The notes beneath the pieces were generated by a model. The model saw only the letters and a list, made by a program, of their open reading frames with translations, did not search any database and was not told the DNA's origin. This document shows positions 11,444 through 21,300 of a stretch of 47,308 nucleotides of DNA, in pieces (position 1 is the stretch's first letter; each line of letters starts with the position of its first letter). The stretch comes from Purshia tridentata (Eukaryota > Streptophyta > Magnoliopsida > Rosales > Rosaceae), in contig QANT01002659.1 of NCBI GenBank assembly GCA_003254885.1, forward strand, positions 1 through 47,308. The letters run 5' to 3'. Position numbers and translations under genes: made by a program.

Positions 11444-14191
11444 ATGTTAAAGCCCCTCAAAACCCCATCTCTCTTTCACTTTCTATTGGGTTCCCACCAT
11501 TTTCTCAAATTCTTATCAAGAACCAAACTTTTCACCCAATTCTACCGTCCATCCTCCAACCCTTTACCAAACTTGGTCTCCAAAATCTGTGACCTTTTGT
11601 GTGACCCTCAATGGGAAAAGAACTCAGAGCTCAACTGCCTGAGCCTCGAGCTTAGAACCCATCACGTGTCAAATATTATTGAGACCCACAAGAACACAGA
11701 CTCGGCTTTGAGATTCTTCTACTGGGTTTCTAAGAGACGTTCTTACAAGCACGATATGAACTGCTTCTCATCAATGCTGAATAGGCTTGTGCGCGAGCAG
11801 CGTTTCGCTCCTGCGGACCATGTGAGGATTTTGATGATTAAAGCTTGTAGGAGCAAGGAAGAGCTTAAATGGGTAACTGATTATTTGAATGAAATGAACG
11901 AAAGTGGTTTTGTGTTTACATTGTACAGTTATAATACGCTTATAATTCAGTTAGGCAAGTTTGAGATGGTTAGCATAGCTCAAAATGTGTATACTCAGAT
12001 GCTAAACAGTGGGATTAGACCAAGTTTGTTGACATTTAATACAATTATTAATATATTCTGTAAGAAGGGCAAGGTTCAGGAAGCAGAGTTGGTTTTGAGC
12101 AAGATTTTTCAGTTTGATATGTTGCCAGATGTTTTTACTTATTCTTCCTTCATTCTTGGGCATTGTAGAAATGGTAACATGAATTTGGCATTTGAGGTTT
12201 TCGATCAGATGTTAAAGGAGGGTTGTGACCCGAATTTCATTACGTATTCAACTCTTATTAATGGGTTATGCAATGAGGGGAGGGTGGATGAGGCATTGGA
12301 TATGCTTGATGAAATGATAGAGAAAGAGATTGAACCCACAGTAAATACTTACACTCCCCTAATTACTGCTCTATGTGAGGCCAATCGACCGGTGGAAGCA
12401 ATTGGGCTTTTCAGAAGCATGAGGAAGAGGGGTTGCTATCCTAATGTTCATACTTATACAGCCCTAATCAGCGGATTGGCTCAGACAGGGAAACTTGAAG
12501 TTGCTATTGGACTCTATCACAAACTGCTGAAGGATGGCTTAGTTCCAAGCACGGTTACCTTCAACACATTGATAAATGAATTAAGTGAGGCAAGAAGATA
12601 TGGCATGGCTCAGAAGATCATTTATTGGATGGAGAGTCATGGTACCTTCGTTAATACCCAAACATATAATGTAATAATCAAGGTTTTCTGCTTGATGGGT
12701 GAAATTAACAAGGCAATGGCTTTCTTAAGCAAAATGCTTAAAGTTGGGCCGTCTCCAAATGCGATTACATATAACACACTCATTAATGGATTCATCAATT
12801 GGGGTAATTTAAACAATGCTGTGAGGTTATTGGATTTGATGAAAGGGAGTGGATGTGAACCAAATGAATGGACTTATAATGAAGTTATTTTTGGGTTTTG
12901 CAAGATGGGCAAGTCCGAATTTGCATCTACTCTTTTCCATGAGATGGTAGAACAGAGCATTAGTCCAAATCAGGTTACTTACAATACTTTGATTGTTGGA
13001 TACTGTACAGAGGGAAAGCTAGATGCTGCCTTGTCATTATTTTTGCGGATGGAGGAGAATGGTTGCTGTCCGAGTATTGAAACCTACAATGCCATTCTGA
13101 ATGGTTTGTCTAAAGATCATCAGTTTCTTAAAGTCAAGGAATTATGTAAAAAGATGGAGGAACAAGGACTGGTACCAAATGTCATTACTCACACGTCCTT
13201 AATTAGTGGCCTCTGTAGGAATGGCAGTACTGACCTTGCATTCAAGATTTTCCATGAAATGAGAAATAGAGGTTGTTTTCCGAACTTGTATACATATTCT
13301 TCCCTCATTTTTGGGTTATGTAAAGAAGGCAAGGCTGAAGTTGCTGAGGGGTTAGTTAAAGATATGGAGAGGGAAGGATTGGCTCCTGATGAGGTAACAT
13401 TTACCACGCTCATTGATGGTTTTGTTATGCTTGGTAGGCTACATCATGCATTCTTGCTTCTCAGGCAAATGGTTGATGTTGGCTGCAAACCCAACTACCG
13501 GACTTATAATGTGTTGGTCAAAGGGTTGCGAAAGGAAAGTCAGTTGCTCACGGACAACGCTGTGGACCTTGTGGCCCAACATGAAGCACTGTATAACTGC
13601 AGCTCTGATGAGAGATATAACCTTTTTGATTTATTGTGTACTCTCTTAGCTAGGATGTCAGAGAATGGATGTGAACCTACCACTGATACCTATGGTATTT
13701 TAGTGAGAGGCTTGTGCGGGGAAGGCAGATATGATGAAGCAGATCAGTTGGTAGAGCACATGAAAGAGAAAGGCCTGTGTCCTAATAAAGAGATTTATTT
13801 GTCTCTATTCTTTGCTCATTGTAAGAATTTAAAAGTGGACTCCGCTCTGAAAATCTTTGGCTTGATGGAAGATAGAGGCTTTGAGGTTCACTTATCAATT
13901 TATAAGGCACTTATTTGTGCACTGTGCAGGGCAAGTCGGGTGGAAGAAGCTGAAACTTTGTTCGAAAGCATGCTAGAGAAACAATGGAATACTGATGAGA
14001 TTGTTTGGACCGTGTTAATTGATGGGTTACTGAAGGAAGGGCAATCAAATCTATGCATGAAGCTTCTTCATGTTATTGAATCTCAGAAGTTCAGTCTCAG
14101 TTTCCAGACATATCTTATCTTGGCCCGAGAACTTTCTAAAGCAAACAAATCTATGGTGAATTTACAAATTGTTAGTAGATCGAGAGATTGA
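11444..14191 (+). CDS. P-class pentatricopeptide repeat protein (At5g65560-like)
   Basis: This is a single-exon gene of 915 aa. The N-terminal ~50 residues are rich in Leu, Phe, Lys and Ser without acidic residues, consistent with a mitochondrial (or other organelle) presequence. From about residue 150 the protein is built from roughly 20 tandem 35-residue P motifs of the form TYNTLI.GFC..GK...A..L...M...G..PN. No E or DYW extension is present. P-class PPR proteins bind organellar RNA, one base per repeat, and act in stabilisation, splicing or translation. Overall resemblance and length recall Arabidopsis At5g65560. The start at 11444 is the first ATG of the frame and gives the presequence-like region. 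The gene is divergent from the broken DYW gene and has a duplicated 3' end. It looks intact. Confidence 0.92.
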   Translation: MLKPLKTPSLFHFLLGSHHFLKFLSRTKLFTQFYRPSSNPLPNLVSKICDLLCDPQWEKNSELNCLSLELRTHHVSNIIETHKNTDSALRFFYWVSKRRSYKHDMNCFSSMLNRLVREQRFAPADHVRILMIKACRSKEELKWVTDYLNEMNESGFVFTLYSYNTLIIQLGKFEMVSIAQNVYTQMLNSGIRPSLLTFNTIINIFCKKGKVQEAELVLSKIFQFDMLPDVFTYSSFILGHCRNGNMNLAFEVFDQMLKEGCDPNFITYSTLINGLCNEGRVDEALDMLDEMIEKEIEPTVNTYTPLITALCEANRPVEAIGLFRSMRKRGCYPNVHTYTALISGLAQTGKLEVAIGLYHKLLKDGLVPSTVTFNTLINELSEARRYGMAQKIIYWMESHGTFVNTQTYNVIIKVFCLMGEINKAMAFLSKMLKVGPSPNAITYNTLINGFINWGNLNNAVRLLDLMKGSGCEPNEWTYNEVIFGFCKMGKSEFASTLFHEMVEQSISPNQVTYNTLIVGYCTEGKLDAALSLFLRMEENGCCPSIETYNAILNGLSKDHQFLKVKELCKKMEEQGLVPNVITHTSLISGLCRNGSTDLAFKIFHEMRNRGCFPNLYTYSSLIFGLCKEGKAEVAEGLVKDMEREGLAPDEVTFTTLIDGFVMLGRLHHAFLLLRQMVDVGCKPNYRTYNVLVKGLRKESQLLTDNAVDLVAQHEALYNCSSDERYNLFDLLCTLLARMSENGCEPTTDTYGILVRGLCGEGRYDEADQLVEHMKEKGLCPNKEIYLSLFFAHCKNLKVDSALKIFGLMEDRGFEVHLSIYKALICALCRASRVEEAETLFESMLEKQWNTDEIVWTVLIDGLLKEGQSNLCMKLLHVIESQKFSLSFQTYLILARELSKANKSMVNLQIVSRSRD

Positions 14192-14400
14192 GGATGTATG
14201 GTGATCATGGCATCTATATACACATAAAGACAAGAAATTCAGCAGTCTTCAAATGCAGCCTCATTTTCCAGACATGTTATTGGCCCAATAACTTCCTGAA
14301 GTAAACAAATCTATGGTGAATTCTCAAATTGCTAACAGATCGAGAGATTAAGGATGTATGGTGATCATGATTTCTTTATACACATGAAGACACAAGATAT
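14094..14400 (+). repeat. Tandem duplication of the P-class PPR gene 3' end
   Basis: The last ~100 coding bases plus the start of the 3' UTR (about 14094-14250) are repeated immediately downstream (about 14257-14400) at a period of 160-164 bp. Shared blocks include TTTCCAGACAT, AAACAAATCTATGGTGAATT, GATCGAGAGATT and AGGATGTATGGTGATCATG. The stop codon lies in the first unit, so the second is non-coding and carries small indels. Confidence 0.85.
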
Positions 14401-16840
14401 TCAGATGTGATTTTTATGGGAATGAACGATATCATGGGATGAATATAGAAAGGTGAGAAGATACACATTATCATTATGGAACACTTCCAGTGTGCAATGT
14501 TCTCACCTTTTCTGTAAACTTATTTAAACACCCCAAGTATGAGAAACATAGAGTGAAGTAACTTTACTATTTTGTGTATACAAGAGAGAACTAGGTGGTG
14601 AAATCTCCAAATGCTGTTGTGGAAGAGACTTTGCCTTCGGTTATAGTCACAGACTTCTTTTCTGATCCTTGGCTACTAATGATTGGAATTCTCTTTTGCT
14701 GTCTGAAAAAGAATTGTTTGTAATCCCATTATTATTATTTATTTAATGCTAAACCATATAAAATATTGTTGGGTTTGCTAATTAATTGTCTTTAGGCCAG
14801 CCCCAGTTCACTCCTATAATGGAAATGAAAAATAATTACTGCAATCTAATCGAAAATCATAATCAAGTTTGACAGCGTCACTATGATCTAGCAAATCAGT
14901 CTTGAAACTGTGAAAGTTTTGGTATTACCAACATGGTAATTTTCTATTGATAGGTGAACCCAATGAGTCCAACCCATGTTGCAGGACCACAGATACTTCT
15001 GCTCACCAATGCTTCAGAAAACCAGATACCAGGAATCTGTTTGCATTACTCAATTATGCAACAAAATTTCTAATTTCTTCCCCTCGTCTCTCTGCTAAAT
15101 AGTGTTGTTAGTGGTAATATCCTATCTAATAGAGTTTGACTTTTGTCCTCTGTACTAATTTCATCCAATGTTGATACTAAAAGTGAGTTTGGATTTAAGA
15201 ATTTAAGAGATACACATGGTCAGAGTCCAAGTCAGTGAGAAATTATTTACAATCTTAAACCCTAAATTCATAAGTATGTCGTTCACTCATTTTATAATAC
15301 ATTAATTAGATAATATTATGTGGCGGTGTTATGGTCACATTTAATAATTTTTTCAAGTCAGTGTCCATATGCAAATGAATATACCATCATGTGATTTTTA
15401 TATTACTTTCTTTATTTGTGTAAATAAAAAGAATACATTGAACCAAAAGGAACAAGAAACAAAGGGAAACATCCCAAAACAAGAAGAAGAAACCATGGTT
15501 GATCGGTTGTCAACATTATTATATAGCAGCTCAGATCAGGAAGAACCGATGAAAATATCTAATTGCATTTGTAACTTCAGCAATAGCATTCAGAGCAACC
15601 TAACAGCCCAATCAATCATAATTTCAAAAGTGCAAGCATCTCTCAACTTTGTTCTTTTCTTTTGAAACAACACAATCAAAACTATTAGAATCTATTTACT
15701 TCTATTTGGTTATGCAAAAGCAGCAAAACCATTATGGTTTCATAATGACAGAAGCCTTGCTAAATTTTTTTGAGTACTGTCCACCAAAATAATAAGTCAT
15801 TCTCTTTGTCTAGCTTCGGATGGACTCTTGTGGAAGATGCATAAGATTTGATAGCTGTTTTGTCGTCGATTCGATGCCAGTTTCGTAGGCGATAATGCAA
15901 ATATGTAGCTCACATATTGGCTAGGCATGCTTTATAGTCAAGTTTAGTATTATTGTTTGGCATGATGTTGACTCAAAGCCACCTTGGCTCGGTGAGTTAT
16001 TGTATGAGGACTTGTTCTATCATTGAACAAATCAAGGTCTTGCACAATACCTATGAGGAGTTAAAAACCAAGTCACCGACATATGGGTCATTTTAGCAGT
16101 TTCTAACACTGCAATTCTCCAAATATAACAAGTATAAATGCTTAAAGGGCTGTATTGTACGTATTGTGCATAGATTCTCTGTTCCATTCCTCAATTACTT
16201 GTGGCAGTAACAGTTACAAGAAGCCTAATATGTGAAAACTGAAAAGAAGTAACAGTTTGAAAGATACTGAATTACTGCTCTCAGTTTTGGAGTAATTGAC
16301 TATATACTTAAAGATCTAAAAGACAAACACAGATATAACTAGATATGCAGCAGCAAGGATTCCTTTATATTTTGCCATGTGCAAGGGTCCCCATCAAACA
16401 ACATCATGACTCCAAATATATTCCTTCTCATCCTTGTCTTTTCTGATCATCCCCACCTTCACTGCATGGACTTCATTTTCAAAAGCCAAAGAATTAGAAA
16501 GGCAAGTTTGAAAGCAGGTATAAAAGAATCAATCATCCTCCAAAGCCCACGCAAGGATAAATCAGAGTCATTGATGCCAACAGTCTTAAAATACAAGAAG
16601 ACACAAGCATTACCTAACCATTGATTCCTCCAAACTCCCTTCCAAATGCTACTTCCAAATTCATTTTGGACTCTCTCTCTTGCACTCTTCTTCTTTCAAA
16701 AAGTCCTTTTGCCTACCCATCCACCAACCCAAAGCCTTCTCTAGACTAGCCTTTAGACCCTTTCTCTTTGGATTTTTGTTGCACAGCAGCCGATTCTCAA
16801 TTGTAATACATCATCCAAAATCAATAACAAAGAACCCAAT
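14401..16840. other. Intergenic DNA without a supportable gene
   Basis: The region is AT-rich spacer. A perfect 11-bp inverted repeat (AAAGGTGAGAA at 14449-14459, its complement at 14500-14510) could fold into a hairpin with a 40-nt loop. Open frames at 15369-15665 and 16379-16624 resemble nothing I know. A CT-rich stretch near 16640-16720 precedes the next gene. Confidence 0.5.
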
Positions 16841-16879
16841 TTGCATAGTTTAATGCTAAACAGAACACAAGCCACCTTC

Positions 16880-16886
16880 TATATAA
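16880..16886 (+). promoter_or_regulatory. Probable TATA box that fixes the start of the small EAR-motif gene
   Basis: TATATAA lies 93 bp before the ATG at 16973. The same frame is open from an ATG at 16841, but that codon and the next in-frame ATG (16853) lie upstream of this TATA box. The downstream ATG is therefore the likely start. Confidence 0.5.
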
Positions 16887-16972
16887 ACACATTCAGAGCA
16901 TTTTTGCCCTTAACACCATTTATAGCAAAAACCAGCAAAACACCACCAACCCTTCTTCAAACTCCTCTCTTA

Positions 16973-17359
16973 ATGGGTAGGCAACAGAGTTCTGACCCAA
17001 CCATGGTTAGCACCTCCATTGCTCTCTTGCAAGAAAGGTTCAGACAGTTGCAGAAAGTGAAGGAGAGAAGAGAAGAGCAGCAGCTTCTGAAGATTTTCTC
17101 AGAGACCGGAAGCGTTGCTTCATCAACAAGGCATTTTGAGCCTGAAAAAATCTCCTTCCAATCTGATATAGTCCTTCCTCTTAGGCCAACCCCTGCAGAC
17201 TCATCACTCTCTCTGGGGCTTAATTTGCAGACTAAACAAGTTGATTACTATGACGCAGAGGTGCAGCCATCCACAAACTCATGGCTCAAAAATACAGTCA
17301 TAGCAAGTGCTTCAAAAAATTTTGACAACTCAGACCTTGATACCTCTCTTCATCTGTAG
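16973..17359 (+). CDS. Small plant-specific protein with coiled-coil-like N-terminus and EAR-like motif
   Basis: This single-exon gene encodes 128 aa starting MGRQQSSDPTMVSTSIALL. The N-terminal part ALLQERFRQLQKVKERREEQ is strongly helical and charged, suggesting a short coiled coil. The middle contains SSLSLGLNL (encoded near 17205-17230), which matches the LxLxL EAR repression motif that recruits TOPLESS-type corepressors. The C-terminus ends DLDTSLHL. I recall uncharacterised plant proteins with the same LQERFRQLQ and DTSLHL features, but no assigned function. No DNA-binding domain is visible, so any repression role would be as an adaptor. The extra 44 in-frame codons upstream are probably leader. 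Confidence 0.75.
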   Translation: MGRQQSSDPTMVSTSIALLQERFRQLQKVKERREEQQLLKIFSETGSVASSTRHFEPEKISFQSDIVLPLRPTPADSSLSLGLNLQTKQVDYYDAEVQPSTNSWLKNTVIASASKNFDNSDLDTSLHL

Positions 17360-17992
17360 ACATATCCTACCTTCACTTTCTTTATGGCTTCTCCATGTTT
17401 TGTTTTTTATTCTATATGTAACATAAGCGGAGTATGTAAGTAATATGACTAATGTTTATTCATCTCAATAATGAACTAAAAAAAATAAATGAAGGCATGG
17501 AGGATTATTATGATGCCTCTTCTTTTCATTTTTGGTCTTTTTCTTGGTTTTGCTCAACAAAATCAACAAATCATGGGACTATAGAAATATTTACAATCAA
17601 GATACATGGGTTAGAGGTGATGGATTTCTAGTTTCTAATGTGTCCAACCAGTGAATTAATACAAAAGTTCTCAATTTAAAAGGGAAAAAATGACTTTGAA
17701 TGAACAATCTTGTTAAGTTATCTCATAATTAATTAAGACGATTGGTAATAAACTACTTATCTACAAGTCAAAGCAAGGTTGTTTAAGAATAAGAGATTCA
17801 TCCATTAGGCACGTCCTATGGAACATTCTCTTACAATGAGGTGACCTTATTGTGAAAGGATGCCTATAGACATACTTTGCTCACCACCAAAGAATTCACG
17901 GGAAAGACCATGTTACTAATGTTGTTAAAACTCCTTACACTATTTTCATAAAAAAAAAAAAAAAAAACTTTTTTAGACTTTTGTTAATGTTC
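17360..17992. other. Spacer between the small EAR-motif gene and HSP90.6
   Basis: Probable 3' UTR of the small gene is followed by AT-rich DNA that ends in an A-run at 17950-17967. No gene is seen. Confidence 0.5.
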
Positions 17993-18234
17993 GGCCCAAA
18001 CAGATTTCCAATCTAGGCCGGGTGGATACGGAACTAAATGGGCTATTGGGCTCATATGAATCAAATCTCATCTTATACTCGTATTATTATAAACCCAACG
18101 ACGCAAACTTACTAAAATGCCCAAAACAAGATTTTAGTTTCATCATTTTTTTACAAGGACAAAAATGCCCCTATCATCTCCAGAAGCTTCCCATCCCCTC
18201 CTCCTCTCTGCCTAAACCCCTACTAAAACCCTAA
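17993..18234 (+). promoter_or_regulatory. HSP90.6 promoter with site II elements and telo-box
   Basis: GGCCCA lies at 17993-17998. Two TGGGCT site II elements lie at 18039-18044 and 18047-18052, and a telo-box AAACCCTAA at 18226-18234. Site II plus telo-box is an established combination in plant genes for mitochondrial and translation proteins. GAAGCTTC at 18183-18190 is a minimal paired nGAAn unit, too short to call a heat-shock element with confidence. Confidence 0.6.
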
Positions 18235-18288
18235 CACCTCTCTCGAACACCATCCCTCACTCAGTCACAAAGTCAGAATCACCACTTG

Positions 18289-18315
18289 CCTCTCTCTCTC
18301 TCTCTCTCTCTCTCT
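18289..18315 (+). repeat. CT microsatellite in the HSP90.6 leader
   Basis: About 13 CT units lie 30 bp before the HSP90.6 ATG, in the presumed 5' UTR. Confidence 0.9.
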
Positions 18316-18346
18316 TGGCCTTCACCGATTTTTCTCCACGACGAAT

Positions 18347-21300
18347 ATGAATAGGCTCTCTCGACGCTCCGTCTCCGCTATCCTGCGCCACGGCAGCGCA
18401 CGTTACCGGAACACCGCGGCTCCAATCGCCTGCTCTTCTCCCCATTGCGACTCGGTGCGCTCTCCACAGCTCTATGGTTTAGTTTTTCACGTTTTGAGAA
18501 AATGAAGTGAAAAAACTGTATATTTTATGTGTTTGTGGTTGGAATGTTGTTTATAATAGTGGGCTATATATTTCTTTTCTTTTTTTGGTTTATGTTTTGC
18601 TTTTATTTTAGCTATTTATAGTTCCTTTTTCTGTTTAAATATCTGGGTTGCTTTTAACTTTCATTTGTCGTTCAATTCTCGATGACCCCATTTGGAATTC
18701 ATTGTTTTCTTCTGAATTTGATGTCTTCGTTTGATATCAGGATCTTTCTCTTGATGGCCACTTTTATTATTAAATATTTTGAGTACTAAATGGTTTCATA
18801 TGTGCTTATTAGGGAACGTACATTCTTCAAAAGTTTAATCAAAGTTATTCAAATTTTTATGCTTTAGTACGAAGCTGAGTATGTTGCTTGCATACAATTT
18901 GTGTAGGTGGGAGGGACCAATACCAAAGCCAGATTTCACTCAGTGTTAGTCACAGGGAAGTGTCTCCCTACCAAATCCACAACTCAATTTAACTTGAATA
19001 GTGGCCTGCCTTTTGGCAGCCGGTATGAGTCCACTGCTGCAGCATCTGATGCATCGGCCACACCACCCGCTGAGAGATATGAGTATCAAGCTGAGGTATG
19101 ACCTTTGAACTGCTGGACCTTTTTGAGCTTTAGTTACAAGGCTCAATGGTTTTTAAGTTTTCTTCTGTTTTCTTCATGGTGCCAGGTTAGTCGCCTCATG
19201 GACCTCATTGTTAACAGCTTATACAGCAACAAGGAAGTATTTCTTCGAGAACTTATCAGGTATCCATTTGCATATCGGATATTGTGGAATACTGATGCTT
19301 GAATAATGATTACTTTGTTATTGTTGCCGCCATTTTCTGTTCTATTTTGTTAAATAAGTCCAAAAAGTTCCAACCTGCAAAGTCGATGCTTATGATTTCT
19401 TTTCAGTATGGCATTCAAGAAATAGTTAGGTTTGAATTTCAGAGGTACTAGGTTATTCGCATATGATTTGGAAATTTTTTGAATTTTTCCACAGCAATGC
19501 AAGTGATGCCTTGGACAAGCTCCGGTTTCTCAGTGTTACACAGCCAGAGCTTTTGAAGGGTGGTGGTGATCTTGATATCCGTATCCAGAGTGATAAAGAC
19601 AATGGGATCATAAATATCATGTAAGCTTTAGTAGTTTCCACAATCCTTTTTCCCCCTTAATGGTTCATCTTCCCCATATCACTTGTGTGAACCTTTCTTT
19701 TCTTGTGAAGTGACTCTGGCATTGGTATGACTCGGGAAGAGCTTGTTGACTGTCTGGGAACAATTGCACAAAGTGGGACTTCAAAGTTCTTGAAGGCATT
19801 GAAGGTCTCATTAGTCCTTAACATCTTATAAGTTATTTGAATTCGAGGGCCTGCATTTTGTTATTTATATGCTCACTAATTTGTTTTAGCAGGATAGTAA
19901 AGATGCTGGTGGTGCGAACAATTTGATTGGTCAGTTTGGTGTTGGCTTTTACTCAGCATTCCTGGTTGCGGATCGGGTAAGTTCTTATCCAGAAAACTCT
20001 GAGAGCTATGAACTTTAGTTCTTTGCCTTAATTCTTTGGTCCAATGGCTGAATGTATAGGTCGTTGTCTCCACAAAGAGCCCTAAATCTGACAAACAATA
20101 TGTATGGCAAGGAGAGGCAAATGCTAGCTCTTATACAATTCAGGAGGAGACTGACCCTGAGAAGCTTATTCCTAGAGGAACCCGCCTGACCTTGTATCTC
20201 AAGGTTAGTTAAGAAAAGTGGTTGTACTTTATAATGTATTTTATAAAAGAAGAAAGTCTTTGTTACAAGTTGCTTATGACTCCTGATCTCCAAGCTAATC
20301 AAGTTTGTTTTTCCTTTGTTTTATCTGACTGCCTACTTTCAGCGCGATGACAAGGGTTTTGCTCATCCAGAACGGATTCAGAAGCTTGTGAAAAACTATT
20401 CACAATTTGTGTCTTTTCCTATATACACTTGGCAGGAAAAGGGATACACTAAAGAGGTAAGGGTTTTTTTTCCCCATATTTTTGTGGTTCTCTACATTTG
20501 TCTGAAGTTTCAAACGTTTTATGTTTAGGGAAATCATTGTGACTGTTTCATTACAGGTTGAGGTTGATGAAGATCCAGCTGAATCCAAAAACGATGAGCA
20601 AGATGAAAAAACTGAGGTAAATCTCTGCCTGAATCAAAAAGCTTATTTATTCAACCTGTTTGTAAATTTCAGTGTACATTTTTGTGCATGCCTGATGTAT
20701 GAATTAACTGTAACAGAAGAAGAAGAAAACGAAGACTGTTGTTGAGAAATACTGGGATTGGGACCTCACTAATGAGACACAGCCAATCTGGGTGAGCCTC
20801 AGTGGTTTCATCTTTGGTCGTTTACTTTGATTTTTATATAGCAACTATCTTTGGAAAACTCATACGTCATTTCAACTGATATTTACAGCTTCGCAATCCT
20901 AAGGAAGTCAATACGGAGGATTACAATGAGTTCTACAAGAAAACTTTTAATGAATACTTGGACCCACTAGCATCTTCACACTTTACAACAGAGGTATTCA
21001 TGACTATTGCTCCCAAATTAAGTTCCTCAACCATATTGTTGTAGAGTTTTGACGTAGAATATTTGTGTTTTTATCATATGATTTCTGCTTTTTAAACTCG
21101 ATGAAAATTATCTGTAGTTAACAATACTGAAGTTCCTTTGCTTTCTAAGCTGAAGAGTTTTTTATTTGCAGGGTGAAGTAGAATTCAGATCTATACTATA
21201 CGTGCCAGCTGTTGCTCCTATGGGGAAGGATGACATAGTCAACCCCAAGACAAAAAATATAAGACTCTATGTGAAACGGGTGTTCATTTCAGATGACTTT

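Noticed and set aside
16841..16972. N-terminal 44-residue extension of the small EAR-motif protein
   Set aside because: It lies around and upstream of the likely TATA box at 16880 and is not conserved-looking; the ATG at 16973 fits better.
18183..18190. Heat-shock element in the HSP90.6 promoter
   Set aside because: Only one GAAnnTTC pair is present; at least three alternating nGAAn units are normally required.
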